A stretch of DNA of 64,000 bases from Mesorhizobium sp. WSM4306 (GCF_007003975.1 NZ_VFTC01000001.1:186001-250000), one strand, 5' to 3'. Shown: positions 1 through 9,158, counted from the stretch's first letter. Notes: generated by a model from the letters alone, not told the origin. Made by a program: numbers and translations.

Positions 1-693
1 CGGCACCGAGCCAGGCTCGATGGTGACGTCGCGTCCGCCAAGGCCGTAAGCGAAATTGGCGCTGTACTTGGCGCCGAGATCCTGTCCGGCCTGCCGGTTG
101 ATCTCGACGAAGCGGACGTTGAGCTGAACCTGCTGCGAGGACGAGATGTTGACCGAATTGATCACTTCCTCATTGCCGGAGAAGCGGCTGGCGATCTTGC
201 TCGCCTTCTCGGCGGCGACCGCGTCGTCCGCCTCGCCCGACAGCACGACGCGGCCGTTGGCCGAGCCGACCTTGATCTTGGCGTCCGGCACGCTGGCGCG
301 AATGGTGCTGGCCAGCTGGTCGGTATCCAGCGTCACCTCGATGTCGACGGTGCCGACCAGCTGCTTGTTCTCGTCGAACAGCGCGATGCCGGTGGTGCCG
401 AGATTGTTGCCCAGCACATAGAAAGATTTGTCGGTCAGCGGATTGACGTTGGCGATCTCCGGATCGCCGATGACGATCTGGTAGAAGGCGGCATTGGTCA
501 TGATCGTCTTCGGCTTGCCCTTGGCCACCTTGATCGACGCATTCTTGGTCGAAGACACGTAGACGATGTCGTTGTCGGCCCTGGCCGGCGCGCTGAGGCC
601 GAGCATTGCGGCCGCGGCGAGGCAAGCCGCCATCGCAAGCGCCCGCATTGGGCGCAGCCCTTTCGTCACCCGATATGCATGAAGTCCCGACAT
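1..693 (-). CDS. cpaC: CpaC/RcpA-type pilus secretin, N-terminal part
   Basis: Outer-membrane secretin of the Flp/Tad (Cpa) tight-adherence pilus. It is cut by the window edge, so only the first 231 codons are visible. The start at 693 is followed by a signal peptide (hydrophobic stretch at about residues 20-38, ending SAPARA). Next comes the pilus-secretin N-terminal domain, with a GDPEIANVNPL stretch, then a BON-like segment with GRVVLSGEADDAVAAEKA. The last visible residues, VQLNVRFVEINRQAGQDLG, are typical of the beginning of the secretin core. It lies 33 bases behind cpaB on the same strand, the normal cpaB-cpaC order. The family call is strong. The pore-forming part is outside the window. 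Confidence 0.9.
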   Translation of the reverse strand, partial: MSGLHAYRVTKGLRPMRALAMAACLAAAAMLGLSAPARADNDIVYVSSTKNASIKVAKGKPKTIMTNAAFYQIVIGDPEIANVNPLTDKSFYVLGNNLGTTGIALFDENKQLVGTVDIEVTLDTDQLASTIRASVPDAKIKVGSANGRVVLSGEADDAVAAEKASKIASRFSGNEEVINSVNISSSQQVQLNVRFVEINRQAGQDLGAKYSANFAYGLGGRDVTIEPGSVP

Positions 694-726
694 CTGTCCC
701 GTCCCTCGTCCGGTCCCCACCGGCAG

Positions 727-1653
727 TTATGGCTGGTCCCGCGCAGGAACCTGGTATTCCTCGACCTGCGTGCCGCGCGTCACGATGATCGTCTTGAATT
801 TCGGCTTCTCAGGCTCCTTGGTCGCGGCAGTGAACAGCGCGCCGGCCGCAGCCTGGACACCGGAGGCGACCGACCCGCCGAAGGATGAGATGGTGGTGAC
901 GCCGTCCTTTGCGGCACCGCCGTCGGCGGAGGAGCGCAGCGACAGCGACAAGGTGCCGACGGTGCGGGCAAGCGCCACTTTCTGCGCGCCGTCGGTCGTC
1001 ACCTCGATGGTCACGGAATTGGCGATCTGCGGCGTGGTCTGGCGCTCGTCGGCGCCCTGCCCGACGGTCAGCACCTTGGCGTCGGCGACGACGATTTCGG
1101 AGGTAACGGTCGAACCGGCCGCGCCTTGCGCATTCTTGGCCACTTCCTGGATTTCGCCGGCATCGCGTGTCAGCACCACGTCGACGCGGTCGCCCGGCAT
1201 CACGAAGCCGCCGACACCGGCGATCTCGTCGGTGCGGATGGTCACCGCCCGCATGCCGGGCGTCATCATGTTGGACAGGGTCGCGCGGCCGTTCGGCCCC
1301 GACAGCTTGCTGAGCAGCACCGGCTCGTTGATCTCGATCGGCGACAGCACAACGCGGCTGCCTTCGGCAAGCAACGCATTGATGGTGGTGAAGGCGCCCT
1401 GCGGCACCGACGCTTCCGACCACGGGATTTCGGTGAGCTGTGCGCGATCAAGTTCCATGCCGTAACGCAACGGTGCGTTGGCCACCACAATGGTCTTGAA
1501 CTCGACTTTTGGGGTCACGGGCGCCGGGATCGCCGCCGTCTTTTCCTCGGCATCGGTCCTGGCCTGGCTCTTGACCCAGAAATCCGCGGCAAAGATCGAG
1601 ATCGCGCCGAAGACGGCGGCGATGCCGATCATGGTTATGGCCTTGCCCCTCAC
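727..1653 (-). CDS. cpaB: Flp pilus assembly protein CpaB/RcpC
   Basis: Periplasmic or inner-membrane assembly protein of the Flp/Tad pilus, of the SAF-domain CpaB/RcpC family. The N-terminus has one membrane anchor (ITMIGIAAVFGAISIFAADF), followed by a SAF-like region (VVANAPLRYGMELDRAQL) and the RcpC part with RAVTIRTDEIAGVGGFV and PGDRVDVVLTR. I prefer the GTG start at 1653 because AGGGG lies six bases upstream. The frame is open to 1698, giving a possible 323-residue version that starts at another GTG. It is the first gene of the visible minus-strand operon. No pilin or cpaA gene lies directly upstream, where parE diverges instead, so those genes must be elsewhere or absent. Confidence 0.9.
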   Translation of the reverse strand: MRGKAITMIGIAAVFGAISIFAADFWVKSQARTDAEEKTAAIPAPVTPKVEFKTIVVANAPLRYGMELDRAQLTEIPWSEASVPQGAFTTINALLAEGSRVVLSPIEINEPVLLSKLSGPNGRATLSNMMTPGMRAVTIRTDEIAGVGGFVMPGDRVDVVLTRDAGEIQEVAKNAQGAAGSTVTSEIVVADAKVLTVGQGADERQTTPQIANSVTIEVTTDGAQKVALARTVGTLSLSLRSSADGGAAKDGVTTISSFGGSVASGVQAAAGALFTAATKEPEKPKFKTIIVTRGTQVEEYQVPARDQP

Positions 1654-1882
1654 AACTAACCCCTGACACCTGGTGGTCTTTTGTTTATTGAGGCCCACAC
1701 TAGGCCGCTTTGGTAAAGATTCAGGAATCCCGGCCGGTCCGCACGGACCTATTTCCGCCGGCTTGGTTATCGAAAGGTTTTAGGATAAGAAGGGGTTAAA
1801 TCCCCGAACGTAACAGGAACTTCCGTCGCTTGGCGCTGAAAAGCGTGGCAGTATCGACGGGTGATTCGCGGCACCGGATTCT

Positions 1883-3946
1883 ATGGCAGGCATGGACGAC
1901 AACAACGATCTTTTCGGCAATCTGGAAAAGCAGCCGCAACCGACCCGGACACCGGCGCGCCCAGCCGATCCGCTGGTGCAGGCCGCGAAACGCCCTGTTG
2001 CGACCAAGGATGGCAGCGAAGGCTACAGCGCTGCCGACATCGAGGTGCTGGAAGGGCTGGAGCCGGTGCGGCGCCGTCCCGGCATGTATATTGGCGGCAC
2101 CGATGACAAGGCGATGCACCATCTGTTCGCCGAGGTCATCGACAATTCGATGGACGAGGCGGTCGCCGGCCATGCCACCTTCATCGACGTCGAGCTTTCG
2201 GCCGACGGGTTTTTGACCGTTACCGACAATGGACGCGGCATCCCGGTCGATCCGCATCCGAAATTCAAGAAGCCGGCGCTCGAAGTCATCATGACGACGC
2301 TGCATTCGGGCGGCAAATTCGACTCCAAGGTTTATGAGACCTCGGGCGGCCTGCACGGCGTCGGCGTCTCCGTCGTCAATGCGCTGTCGGACCATCTCGA
2401 GGTCGAAGTGGCGCGAGGCCGCCAGCTCTACCGCCAAAGATTCTCTCGCGGCGTTCCGGTGAGCGGGCTGGAGCAGCTCGGCGAAGTACACAACCGCCGA
2501 GGCACCAAGATCCGCTTCCATCCCGACGAGCAGATCTTCGGCAAGGGCGCGGCCTTCGAGCCGGCGCGGCTCTATCGCATGACGCGCTCGAAAGCCTATC
2601 TGTTCGGCGGTGTCGAGATCCGCTGGAGCTGCGATCCGTCTCTGATCAAGGAAAAGGACCAGACGCCGGCCAAGGCGGAATTCCATTTCCCCGGCGGCCT
2701 GAAGGACTACCTCAAGGCGTCGCTCGGCGACGACTTCCAGGTGACGCGCGAAATCTTCGCCGGCAAGAGCGAGAAGCAGGGCGGCCATGGCTCGCTGGAA
2801 TGGGCGGTGACCTGGTTCGGCGGCGACGGCTTCATCAATTCTTACTGCAACACCATCCCGACCGGCGAAGGCGGCACGCACGAAGCCGGCTTCCGCAATG
2901 TGCTGACACGCGGGCTTCGCGCCTATGCCGACCTCGTCGGCAACAAGCGCGCCTCGATCGTCACCTCCGAAGACGTCATGATCTCGGCGGCAGGCATGCT
3001 GTCGGTGTTCATCCGCGAGCCGGAATTCGTCGGCCAGACCAAGGATCGGCTGGCGACGATCGAGGCCATTCGCATTGTCGAGACCGCCATCCGCGATCCC
3101 TTCGACCACTGGCTGGCCGACAATCCGCAGGAAGCCTCCAAGCTCTTGGAATGGGTGATCGCGCGCGCCGACGAGCGGGTGCGCCGGCGCCAGGAAAAGG
3201 AAGTGTCGCGCAAGAGCGCGGTGCGCAAGCTCAGGCTGCCCGGCAAGCTCGCCGACTGCACGCAGAATGCCGCGGCGGGTGCGGAACTCTTCATCGTCGA
3301 AGGCGACTCGGCCGGCGGCTCGGCCAAGCAGGCGCGCGACCGCGCCAGCCAGGCGGTCCTTCCGCTGCGCGGCAAAATCCTCAACGTCGCCAGCGCCGGC
3401 AACGATAAGCTGGCCGCCAATCAGCAGATCTCGGACCTGATCCAGGCGCTCGGCTGCGGCACGCGCTCAAAATACCGCGACGAGGATCTGCGCTATGACC
3501 GCGTGATCATCATGACCGATGCCGACGTCGACGGCGCCCACATCGCCTCGCTGCTGATCACCTTCTTCTACCAGGAAATGCCGAACCTGGTGAATGGCGG
3601 CCATCTCTATCTGGCGGTGCCGCCGCTCTATTCGATCCGGCAAGGCGGCAAGGTCGCCTACGCCCGCGACGATGCGCACAAGGACGAGCTCTTGCGCACC
3701 GAGTTCACCGGCCGCGCCAAGGTCGAGATCGGCCGTTTCAAGGGCCTGGGCGAGATGATGGCCGCGCAGCTCAAGGAAACCACCATGGACCCGAGGAAGC
3801 GCACGCTGCTCAGGGTCGATGTCATCGATGCCGTGGCGGCGACCAAGGATGCGGTCGATGCGCTGATGGGAACCAAGCCTGAGGCCCGCTTCCGCTTCAT
3901 CCAGGAACGCGCCGAATTCGCCGCAACGGAAGTGCTGGATATCTGA
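1883..3946 (+). CDS. parE: DNA topoisomerase IV subunit B
   Basis: ATPase subunit of topoisomerase IV, which with ParC decatenates daughter chromosomes. The length, 687 residues, fits alphaproteobacterial ParE and is shorter than GyrB. The GHKL ATP site is clear: EVIDNSMDEA at about 84-93, DNGRGIP near 115-121 and GGLHGVGVSVVNALS after that. The TOPRIM domain has EGDSAGGSAKQARDR starting at E473 and the metal-binding DADVD at 546-550. The start at 1883 gives MAGMDD; a second ATG four codons in is equally possible. Divergent from cpaB, with about 230 bases between. ParE rather than GyrB is called from length and the YSAADIEVLEGLEPVRRRPG entry region. Confidence 0.95.
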   Translation: MAGMDDNNDLFGNLEKQPQPTRTPARPADPLVQAAKRPVATKDGSEGYSAADIEVLEGLEPVRRRPGMYIGGTDDKAMHHLFAEVIDNSMDEAVAGHATFIDVELSADGFLTVTDNGRGIPVDPHPKFKKPALEVIMTTLHSGGKFDSKVYETSGGLHGVGVSVVNALSDHLEVEVARGRQLYRQRFSRGVPVSGLEQLGEVHNRRGTKIRFHPDEQIFGKGAAFEPARLYRMTRSKAYLFGGVEIRWSCDPSLIKEKDQTPAKAEFHFPGGLKDYLKASLGDDFQVTREIFAGKSEKQGGHGSLEWAVTWFGGDGFINSYCNTIPTGEGGTHEAGFRNVLTRGLRAYADLVGNKRASIVTSEDVMISAAGMLSVFIREPEFVGQTKDRLATIEAIRIVETAIRDPFDHWLADNPQEASKLLEWVIARADERVRRRQEKEVSRKSAVRKLRLPGKLADCTQNAAAGAELFIVEGDSAGGSAKQARDRASQAVLPLRGKILNVASAGNDKLAANQQISDLIQALGCGTRSKYRDEDLRYDRVIIMTDADVDGAHIASLLITFFYQEMPNLVNGGHLYLAVPPLYSIRQGGKVAYARDDAHKDELLRTEFTGRAKVEIGRFKGLGEMMAAQLKETTMDPRKRTLLRVDVIDAVAATKDAVDALMGTKPEARFRFIQERAEFAATEVLDI

Positions 3947-3990
3947 GCGTCAGCCGGCCTAGCCTGCGCTTCCGATACGGAGACCAGCTT

Positions 3991-6060
3991 GTGATCTGGG
4001 CACGGCTGAAGAGCTATTTCGAAGCCAGTTTGGCGGGGCTGACTCAGCCGACACGCTCGGACTGGATTTTCGCGCTGCGCACCGTTTCGGCCGGCCTGAT
4101 CGCGCTTCTCGTTGCCTACGCGCTAAAACTCGACCACCCGCAATGGGCGATGATGACGGTCTTCATCGTCGCCCAGCCGGTCGCCGGCATGGTGCTGGCG
4201 AAAGGCTTTTACCGGCTGCTCGGCACGCTGGCCGGCGGGCTTGCGGCGATTGGCATCAGCTCGATTTTCGGCGCCAATCCATGGCTTCTGGTGACTGCCC
4301 TGTCCGTCTGGATCGGCCTGTGCACGCTGGTTTCGTCGCTGCTGCGCAACCCGGAAGCCTATGGCGCCGCACTTGCTGGTTATACCGCAATGATCATCGG
4401 TCTGCCGGCTTTCGGCCAACCGCATGTGATCGTCGATCTCGCTGTCGCGCGTTGCGCCGAGATCGTTCTCGGCATTGTCTGCGCCGGGCTGACCAGCCGG
4501 CTGATCCTGCCCAAGCTGGCGGCCGAGGCCATCATCTCCAGGCTGAAGCGCAGCATCCTCGACCTTGCCATCTATGCCGGCGGCGCTTTTTCCGGCGGCG
4601 ACCCGGCGACGCTGGCCGGCCTGCATCGCAAGCTGATCAGCGACGCCCAGACGCTGGCCGAGATGCGCACCTATGCCCGGCTCGAAGCGCCGAGCTTCGC
4701 CACCCGCGCCCATCCGGTCCGGCGCACCATTGGCCAGCTCCTGTCGGCGCTGTCGGCGGCGCGCGCGCTGCATTCGCACGCCGCGCCGAAAAACGCAGCA
4801 CTCATCCCGGTGCGCTCCGAACTGCAGTCGCTGGTCAGCGAACTTGCAGCCACGCCCGAGGCGCTGGACGACACGTCACCATGGGTGACGCGGCTCGACG
4901 CGATTGCCGGCAAGGCCCGGCAAATGCCCGACGCCTCGACCGATCAAGGCGACGACAGGGTCGGAACCATAACGCGCCTCACCATCGCCGCCGATTTCGC
5001 CGAAGCCTTCAAGCAGGTGCTGCGCGGCCTCGACGCTTTGCACGCACCGGTGACCCGTCCTGGTCAAGGCAACAGGCAGCAGCCCGCGCTGGTGGTGCAC
5101 CGCGACTACCCCGGCGCTTTTCGCAATGCCATACGCGCGGCCCTCGCCACGCTGGCGGTCGCCGCCTTCTGGCTGACGACGAAATGGTCCGACGCGGCCG
5201 GCACCGTCATTCTTGTTGCTGTCGTCTCCAGTCTTTTCGCCGCCCGGCCTGACCCGGTGCAGGTGTCATGGGGCTTCTTCAGGGGAACGCTGCTGGCTTT
5301 GCCCTTTGCCTTCCTTGTCGGCCAGGTCGCGCTGCCTGCCCTGCCCGGCTTCGGCTGGTTCACGCTGTTTGTCGTGCCGATCCTGATACCGACGGCGCTG
5401 GGCATGGCCAATCCGCGCACTGTTGGTGTGGCGACCGCCTTTGCCATCAATTTCCTGGCCTTCCTCAGCCCGCATCAGGCGATGACCTATGCTCCGGGCC
5501 CGTTCTTCGCCGGCTCGGCGTCGGTGCTGGTCGGCATCCTGCTGGCGATCGGCGTCTTCATCGTGGTGCTGCCCGCCGACCCATGGCTCGCGGCCAACCG
5601 CATCGTGCGCGCCATGCGTGAGGACCTGGCCCGGCTTTGCCTGCATGAGCGTGTTCCGCGGCGTTCGGCCTTCGAGAGCCTGGCCTATGACCGCATCAAC
5701 CAGCTGATGCCGCTCTTGCAGAATGCCGGCAGGAAAGGCGATGCCATCCTCGGCGGCAGCGTCGCCGCCGTCACCGTCGGGCTCGAAATCCTGCGCCTGC
5801 GCACCGCGCAGCAAAGCCCGGCCATTCCTTCCGAAACCGCGCTCTCGATCGGCAATTTCTTGCGCGGACTGGCACGTGAACTGCTGTTTCGCGCACCAGG
5901 CGATCCCCAGACAGCAACAATCGCTGTCGCCCGGCAATACGCAGCCGGTCTCAGCGAGCGCAGCGGCAGTGCCGACACGCTGCAGATCGCAGCCTCGCTG
6001 CGCATCATCGCCGCCGCGATCGAGGATTTCCCGGATTTTTTCGCCAAGGATCGCGGCTAA
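3991..6060 (+). CDS. FUSC-family (AaeB-like) membrane exporter
   Basis: Predicted inner-membrane efflux protein of the fusaric acid resistance/aromatic acid exporter family. It has the family's duplicated plan: a hydrophobic block at about residues 28-175 (first motif WAMMTVFIVAQPVAGMVLAKG), a soluble helical stretch, then a second hydrophobic block at about 375-520 and a soluble tail. 689 residues is the usual size. The GTG start at 3991 has GGAG ten bases upstream. It follows parE by 44 bases. Substrate is unknown; aromatic carboxylates are a family-based guess. Its stop codon is the first three bases of a palindromic repeat. Confidence 0.8.
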   Translation: MIWARLKSYFEASLAGLTQPTRSDWIFALRTVSAGLIALLVAYALKLDHPQWAMMTVFIVAQPVAGMVLAKGFYRLLGTLAGGLAAIGISSIFGANPWLLVTALSVWIGLCTLVSSLLRNPEAYGAALAGYTAMIIGLPAFGQPHVIVDLAVARCAEIVLGIVCAGLTSRLILPKLAAEAIISRLKRSILDLAIYAGGAFSGGDPATLAGLHRKLISDAQTLAEMRTYARLEAPSFATRAHPVRRTIGQLLSALSAARALHSHAAPKNAALIPVRSELQSLVSELAATPEALDDTSPWVTRLDAIAGKARQMPDASTDQGDDRVGTITRLTIAADFAEAFKQVLRGLDALHAPVTRPGQGNRQQPALVVHRDYPGAFRNAIRAALATLAVAAFWLTTKWSDAAGTVILVAVVSSLFAARPDPVQVSWGFFRGTLLALPFAFLVGQVALPALPGFGWFTLFVVPILIPTALGMANPRTVGVATAFAINFLAFLSPHQAMTYAPGPFFAGSASVLVGILLAIGVFIVVLPADPWLAANRIVRAMREDLARLCLHERVPRRSAFESLAYDRINQLMPLLQNAGRKGDAILGGSVAAVTVGLEILRLRTAQQSPAIPSETALSIGNFLRGLARELLFRAPGDPQTATIAVARQYAAGLSERSGSADTLQIAASLRIIAAAIEDFPDFFAKDRG

Positions 6061-6161
6061 AGCGCGTCGCGCTGAAACGGATTCAAGCGACGCGCTTTAA
6101 GTCTTTGTTTTGATGCATGTCGTTATCCCAGAACCGCAGCACACTTCTGGGCGACATGCAT
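6058..6161. repeat. RIME-like double palindrome
   Basis: Two perfect inverted repeats in tandem. The first pairs TAAAGCGCGTCGC (6058-6070) with its complement at 6087-6099. The second pairs ATGCATGTCG (6113-6122) with CGACATGCAT (6152-6161), with an inner CCCAGAA/TTCTGGG. This two-palindrome layout of about 105 bases matches rhizobial intergenic mosaic elements (RIME) as I remember them. It lies between two convergent genes and its left end supplies the FUSC stop codon. It could also act as a two-way terminator. Confidence 0.75.
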
Positions 6162-6168
6162 TAGGAAG

Positions 6169-7290
6169 TTATGCCGCTGCGATCGCCAGCGCGTGCCCAC
6201 GCGCGTTTTCGCGCAGCGCGTCGAGATGGATCGACTTGACCAGGCCGGCGAGATCGCCCTCGGTGGACTGGCCGCCGAGTTCCTTCAGCATCAGCCAGCT
6301 GACTTCCTGGACGCCGGCGACGCGCTTGCCATTGGCGACCTCGCGCCAGATCTTGAGCGCCCGCAGGATGATGGCGTGGGTGGGAGCCGCAAGGCCGGCG
6401 CCGCGAAACAGCGCCTGCAGCGCAACGTCTTGTCCGCCGGCAAGCAGCGCCCGCACCCGTTGCTCCGACTGTTGGCTGAGCGCGACCAGAGTCGATCCGA
6501 AAAAGTCGACCTTGCCATGGGCAATGGTGCGGATGATGAAACTTGCGGTCAGGTCGCCGCGCAGGCGCAGATGTTCGATGAGTGCGGCATGTTCCTCCGT
6601 GCGCGTGCCTTCGACCAGCCGCACCGAAGCCTTGACGCAGGCATCGCGCGTGACGCGCTCGGCTCTGGCCGCCCCCATCAGCGCCATCACCAGCGGTGAA
6701 CCCTTCAGCGTTTCGCCGAGCTTGACCAGCAGCATGTGCCGGCAGTCGGCGGGCAGCCTGATATCGGTGACCATTGCCTCGCGCAAATGCGCGATATGGC
6801 CATGCCGCTCGGCCATGCGGCGAAAGCTGAGCGACGCTATATCGGCGCCGTCATTGGCGAGCAGCGCGGCGCACGCTTCCGGTTCGCCGATCTCGGCAAT
6901 GGCCGCGGCAACCGCCATTGAAACGACCGGCCGGTCGGCGATCAGTTTTTGCGTCGCCTTGTGACCAGCAGCAACACGGTCGATCAGGTCGGCATCGGTG
7001 AGCAGCGGCGAGCGCGCCAGCACCAGGGCTGCCACTTCCGGCTGATCGGAGGCGAGCGCACTGATGATCTGCAGCGGGGCGTGATGGCTCATCGACAGTG
7101 CCTCGGCCAGCGCCAGCCGCACCTTCGACGAGGCGTCGTCAAGCAGCAGCGTCAGCGCCGCCTCCGCAGCGCAGCGGTCCTCAAAGGGCAGTTCAGCGTT
7201 GATATAGGCCCTGGCGAGCGCGCTCGCCGCGGCCGCACGCTCCGATACCTTGGCGGTGTAGATCCATTTGAGAAAATGCGAGACAACCAT
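6169..7290 (-). CDS. DUF2336 domain protein
   Basis: Soluble, alpha-helical 373-residue protein resembling the alphaproteobacterial DUF2336 family, whose function is not established. The N-terminus reads as repeated helical pairs (ALARAYINAELPFEDRCAAE, SSKVRLALAEALS, QPEVAALVLARSPLL), like HEAT-type repeats. The frame is open further upstream, into the next gene's start region. The ATG at 7290 was chosen because family members begin close to this point and it leaves a 152-base divergent promoter region before the MaoC gene. It converges on the FUSC gene across the palindromic repeat. Confidence 0.75.
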   Translation of the reverse strand: MVVSHFLKWIYTAKVSERAAAASALARAYINAELPFEDRCAAEAALTLLLDDASSKVRLALAEALSMSHHAPLQIISALASDQPEVAALVLARSPLLTDADLIDRVAAGHKATQKLIADRPVVSMAVAAAIAEIGEPEACAALLANDGADIASLSFRRMAERHGHIAHLREAMVTDIRLPADCRHMLLVKLGETLKGSPLVMALMGAARAERVTRDACVKASVRLVEGTRTEEHAALIEHLRLRGDLTASFIIRTIAHGKVDFFGSTLVALSQQSEQRVRALLAGGQDVALQALFRGAGLAAPTHAIILRALKIWREVANGKRVAGVQEVSWLMLKELGGQSTEGDLAGLVKSIHLDALRENARGHALAIAAA

Positions 7291-7442
7291 ACTGCCTGCT
7301 TGCGCCCCTTGCCGGAAAGCTTCCGGCCCCAGGAATGACCCTAGGCAGAAAAGGTTTACGAACGGTTCACCATGTTTATTAACTGGCTTGCGGGTGGCAT
7401 GGGCAGCGCCTATCAACCGTCGGGCAGCAGAGGAGAACAACG

Positions 7443-7895
7443 ATGGCCGGGCTTTATCTCGAAGAGTTCGTCGTCGGCCATGTCTTCCGGCATACACTGC
7501 GCAAGACCGTCACCGAGAGCGACAACATGCTATTTTCGGTGATGACGCTGAACCCGCAGCCGCTGCATATCGACTTCGACTTCGCCGCCAAAAGCGAATG
7601 GGGCACGCCGCTGGTCAATTCACTGTTCACGCTCGGCCTGATGATCGGCATCTCCGTCAATGACATCACCGTGGGCACCACGGTTGCCAATCTCGGCATG
7701 AAGGAGACGGTGTTTCCGCACCCGGTTTTCCATGGCGACACCATCCGTGTCGAGACGACGGTGCTCTCGGTCCGGGAATCGAAATCGAAGCCCGACCGCG
7801 GCATCGTCGAGTTCGAGCATCGCGCCTACAATCAGAACGACGTGCTCGTCGCCAAATGCATGCGCCAGGCGATGATGATGAAAAAGGCAGCCTGA
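7443..7895 (+). CDS. MaoC-like acyl-CoA hydratase/dehydratase
   Basis: Hot-dog-fold enoyl-CoA hydratase-like protein of 150 residues. The hydratase signature is LNPQPLHIDFDFA at about residues 36-48, with the His and Asp in place, and a GLMIGISVNDIT helix follows. AGGAG lies just upstream of the ATG. It overlaps the CitE-like gene by one base (TGATG), so the two are translationally coupled. The pairing with a malyl-CoA lyase-like enzyme suggests hydration of a mesaconyl-CoA- or methylmalyl-type C4/C5 acyl-CoA, but the exact substrate cannot be read from the sequence. Confidence 0.85.
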   Translation: MAGLYLEEFVVGHVFRHTLRKTVTESDNMLFSVMTLNPQPLHIDFDFAAKSEWGTPLVNSLFTLGLMIGISVNDITVGTTVANLGMKETVFPHPVFHGDTIRVETTVLSVRESKSKPDRGIVEFEHRAYNQNDVLVAKCMRQAMMMKKAA

Positions 7896-8788
7896 TGCGC
7901 TCGCTGCTGTTCGTGCCCGGCGATTCCGAAAAGAAGCTGGAGAAAGGCTTTGGCGCCGGCGCCGACGTGGTCATCGTCGACCTCGAGGATTCCGTCGCGC
8001 CACAAAACAAGGTGGCGGCACGCGGCATCGCGGCCTGCTTCATTGCCGGCAACAGGCAGCAGACAAGCTCCGCCATCTATATCAGAGTCAACGATCTCTC
8101 GAGCGGATTGACCGACGACGATCTGGCCGCCCTGGTCTCGGCCAAACCCGACGGCATCATGCTACCGAAGTCGAACAGCGGCCAGGACGTGCAGCAGCTC
8201 TCCGCAAAGCTGCGCGTGCACGAAGCCGAAAACCGATTGCCGGACGGCGGCATAAAAATCCTGCCGATCATCACCGAGACCGCTGCCGGCGTGCTTGCCG
8301 CCGCGAGCTATGCGGGGGCAAGCGCCCGGCTTGCCGGCCTCACCTGGGGTGCGGAAGATCTGTCGGCTGCGATCGGTGCGCGCGCCGCGCGCGACGACAA
8401 TGGCCGCTATACCGACGTCTTCCGTCTTGCCCGCTCCATGACCATCCTCGCTGCCGGCGCCGCCGAGGTCGCGGCCATCGACACCGTCTTTCCGAACTTC
8501 CGCGACATGGCCACCTTCCAGGCGGAGTGCATGGAAGCCGAGCGCGACGGCTTCACCGGCAAGATGGCGATCCATCCGGCGCAAGTGCCGGTCATCAACG
8601 CCGCCTTCACGCCATCGGCCGAGGCGGTGGAACGCTCGCAGGCGATCGTCTCCGCCTTTGAGGCGGCCGGAAACCCTGGCGTGGTCGGCATCGACGGCAA
8701 GATGTACGACCGGCCGCATTTGCGGCTGGCCGAACGGCTTCTGGCTCGCGCCAAGGCGGCTGGGGTTAGTCCCGCGCCAGGACGATGA
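7895..8788 (+). CDS. HpcH/HpaI (CitE-like) aldolase/lyase
   Basis: Member of the CitE/malyl-CoA lyase superfamily, which cleaves or hydrolyses beta-hydroxyacyl-CoA esters in a TIM barrel with Mg2+. Visible motifs are RSLLFVPGDSEKKLEKG at the N-terminus, DVVIVDLEDSV at strand 2, LPIITETAAGV and the GAEDLSAAIGA loop, and KMAIHPAQVPVIN. The start at 7895 overlaps the MaoC stop by one base. 297 residues is normal for CitE-type lyases. Candidates are malyl-CoA lyase, malyl-CoA thioesterase or citramalyl-CoA lyase, and the operon with MaoC does not decide between them. Its 3' end overlaps the ion-channel remnant on the other strand. Confidence 0.85.
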   Translation: MRSLLFVPGDSEKKLEKGFGAGADVVIVDLEDSVAPQNKVAARGIAACFIAGNRQQTSSAIYIRVNDLSSGLTDDDLAALVSAKPDGIMLPKSNSGQDVQQLSAKLRVHEAENRLPDGGIKILPIITETAAGVLAAASYAGASARLAGLTWGAEDLSAAIGARAARDDNGRYTDVFRLARSMTILAAGAAEVAAIDTVFPNFRDMATFQAECMEAERDGFTGKMAIHPAQVPVINAAFTPSAEAVERSQAIVSAFEAAGNPGVVGIDGKMYDRPHLRLAERLLARAKAAGVSPAPGR

Positions 8789-9158
8789 CCCGGTCCTCCG
8801 GCAGGTAGGTCAACGCTTCCGACTTCAGTGGGTTGACGGTGACGCCGCCCAGCGCCCGCGCATCGGTCTGCGTGGCGCGGACGCGCCGGCAACCGATGGC
8901 GATCTCGCCACGCAACCGCGCCGATTCCGCGATCGCCCAGAACGTCACCGGCTGGTCGATGGCGACATAGTCGCCGACCGGACGCATGTAGATTTCGGAG
9001 CCCTCTTCGTCGAGCAGGTCATCGAAGATCGCGGCGAGATACTGGTTCTCCGACGCCTGCGCCAGCATCAGGCTGACCAGCTGGTTGCTGACGACGAAAT
9101 CGTCGGCCTTGGTCACCCCCATCGAGTCTCGTTTCTTCATGCCGCCGACGCCCCGCAA
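8766..9158 (-). pseudogene. C-terminal remnant of CASTOR/POLLUX-like ion channel
   Basis: About 120 codons resembling the extreme C-terminus of bacterial CASTOR/POLLUX-related RCK channels, proteins of roughly 600 residues. Recognisable pieces are VTKADDFVVSNQLVSLMLAQ, IFDDLLDEEGSEIYMRP and the ending DRVIVLARD. The pore helices and most of the RCK domain are missing. Reading upstream in frame, a TGA occurs about ten codons before the TTG at 9158. The next genes lie on both sides, so the rest of the gene is not in the window. Only TTG (9158) or ATG (9140) starts are available. I treat it as a 5'-truncated pseudogene, although a short expressed domain is possible. Confidence 0.65.

Noticed and set aside
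1796..3109. 437-codon minus-strand frame opposite parE
   Set aside because: An antisense shadow of a gene with complete ATPase and TOPRIM motifs.
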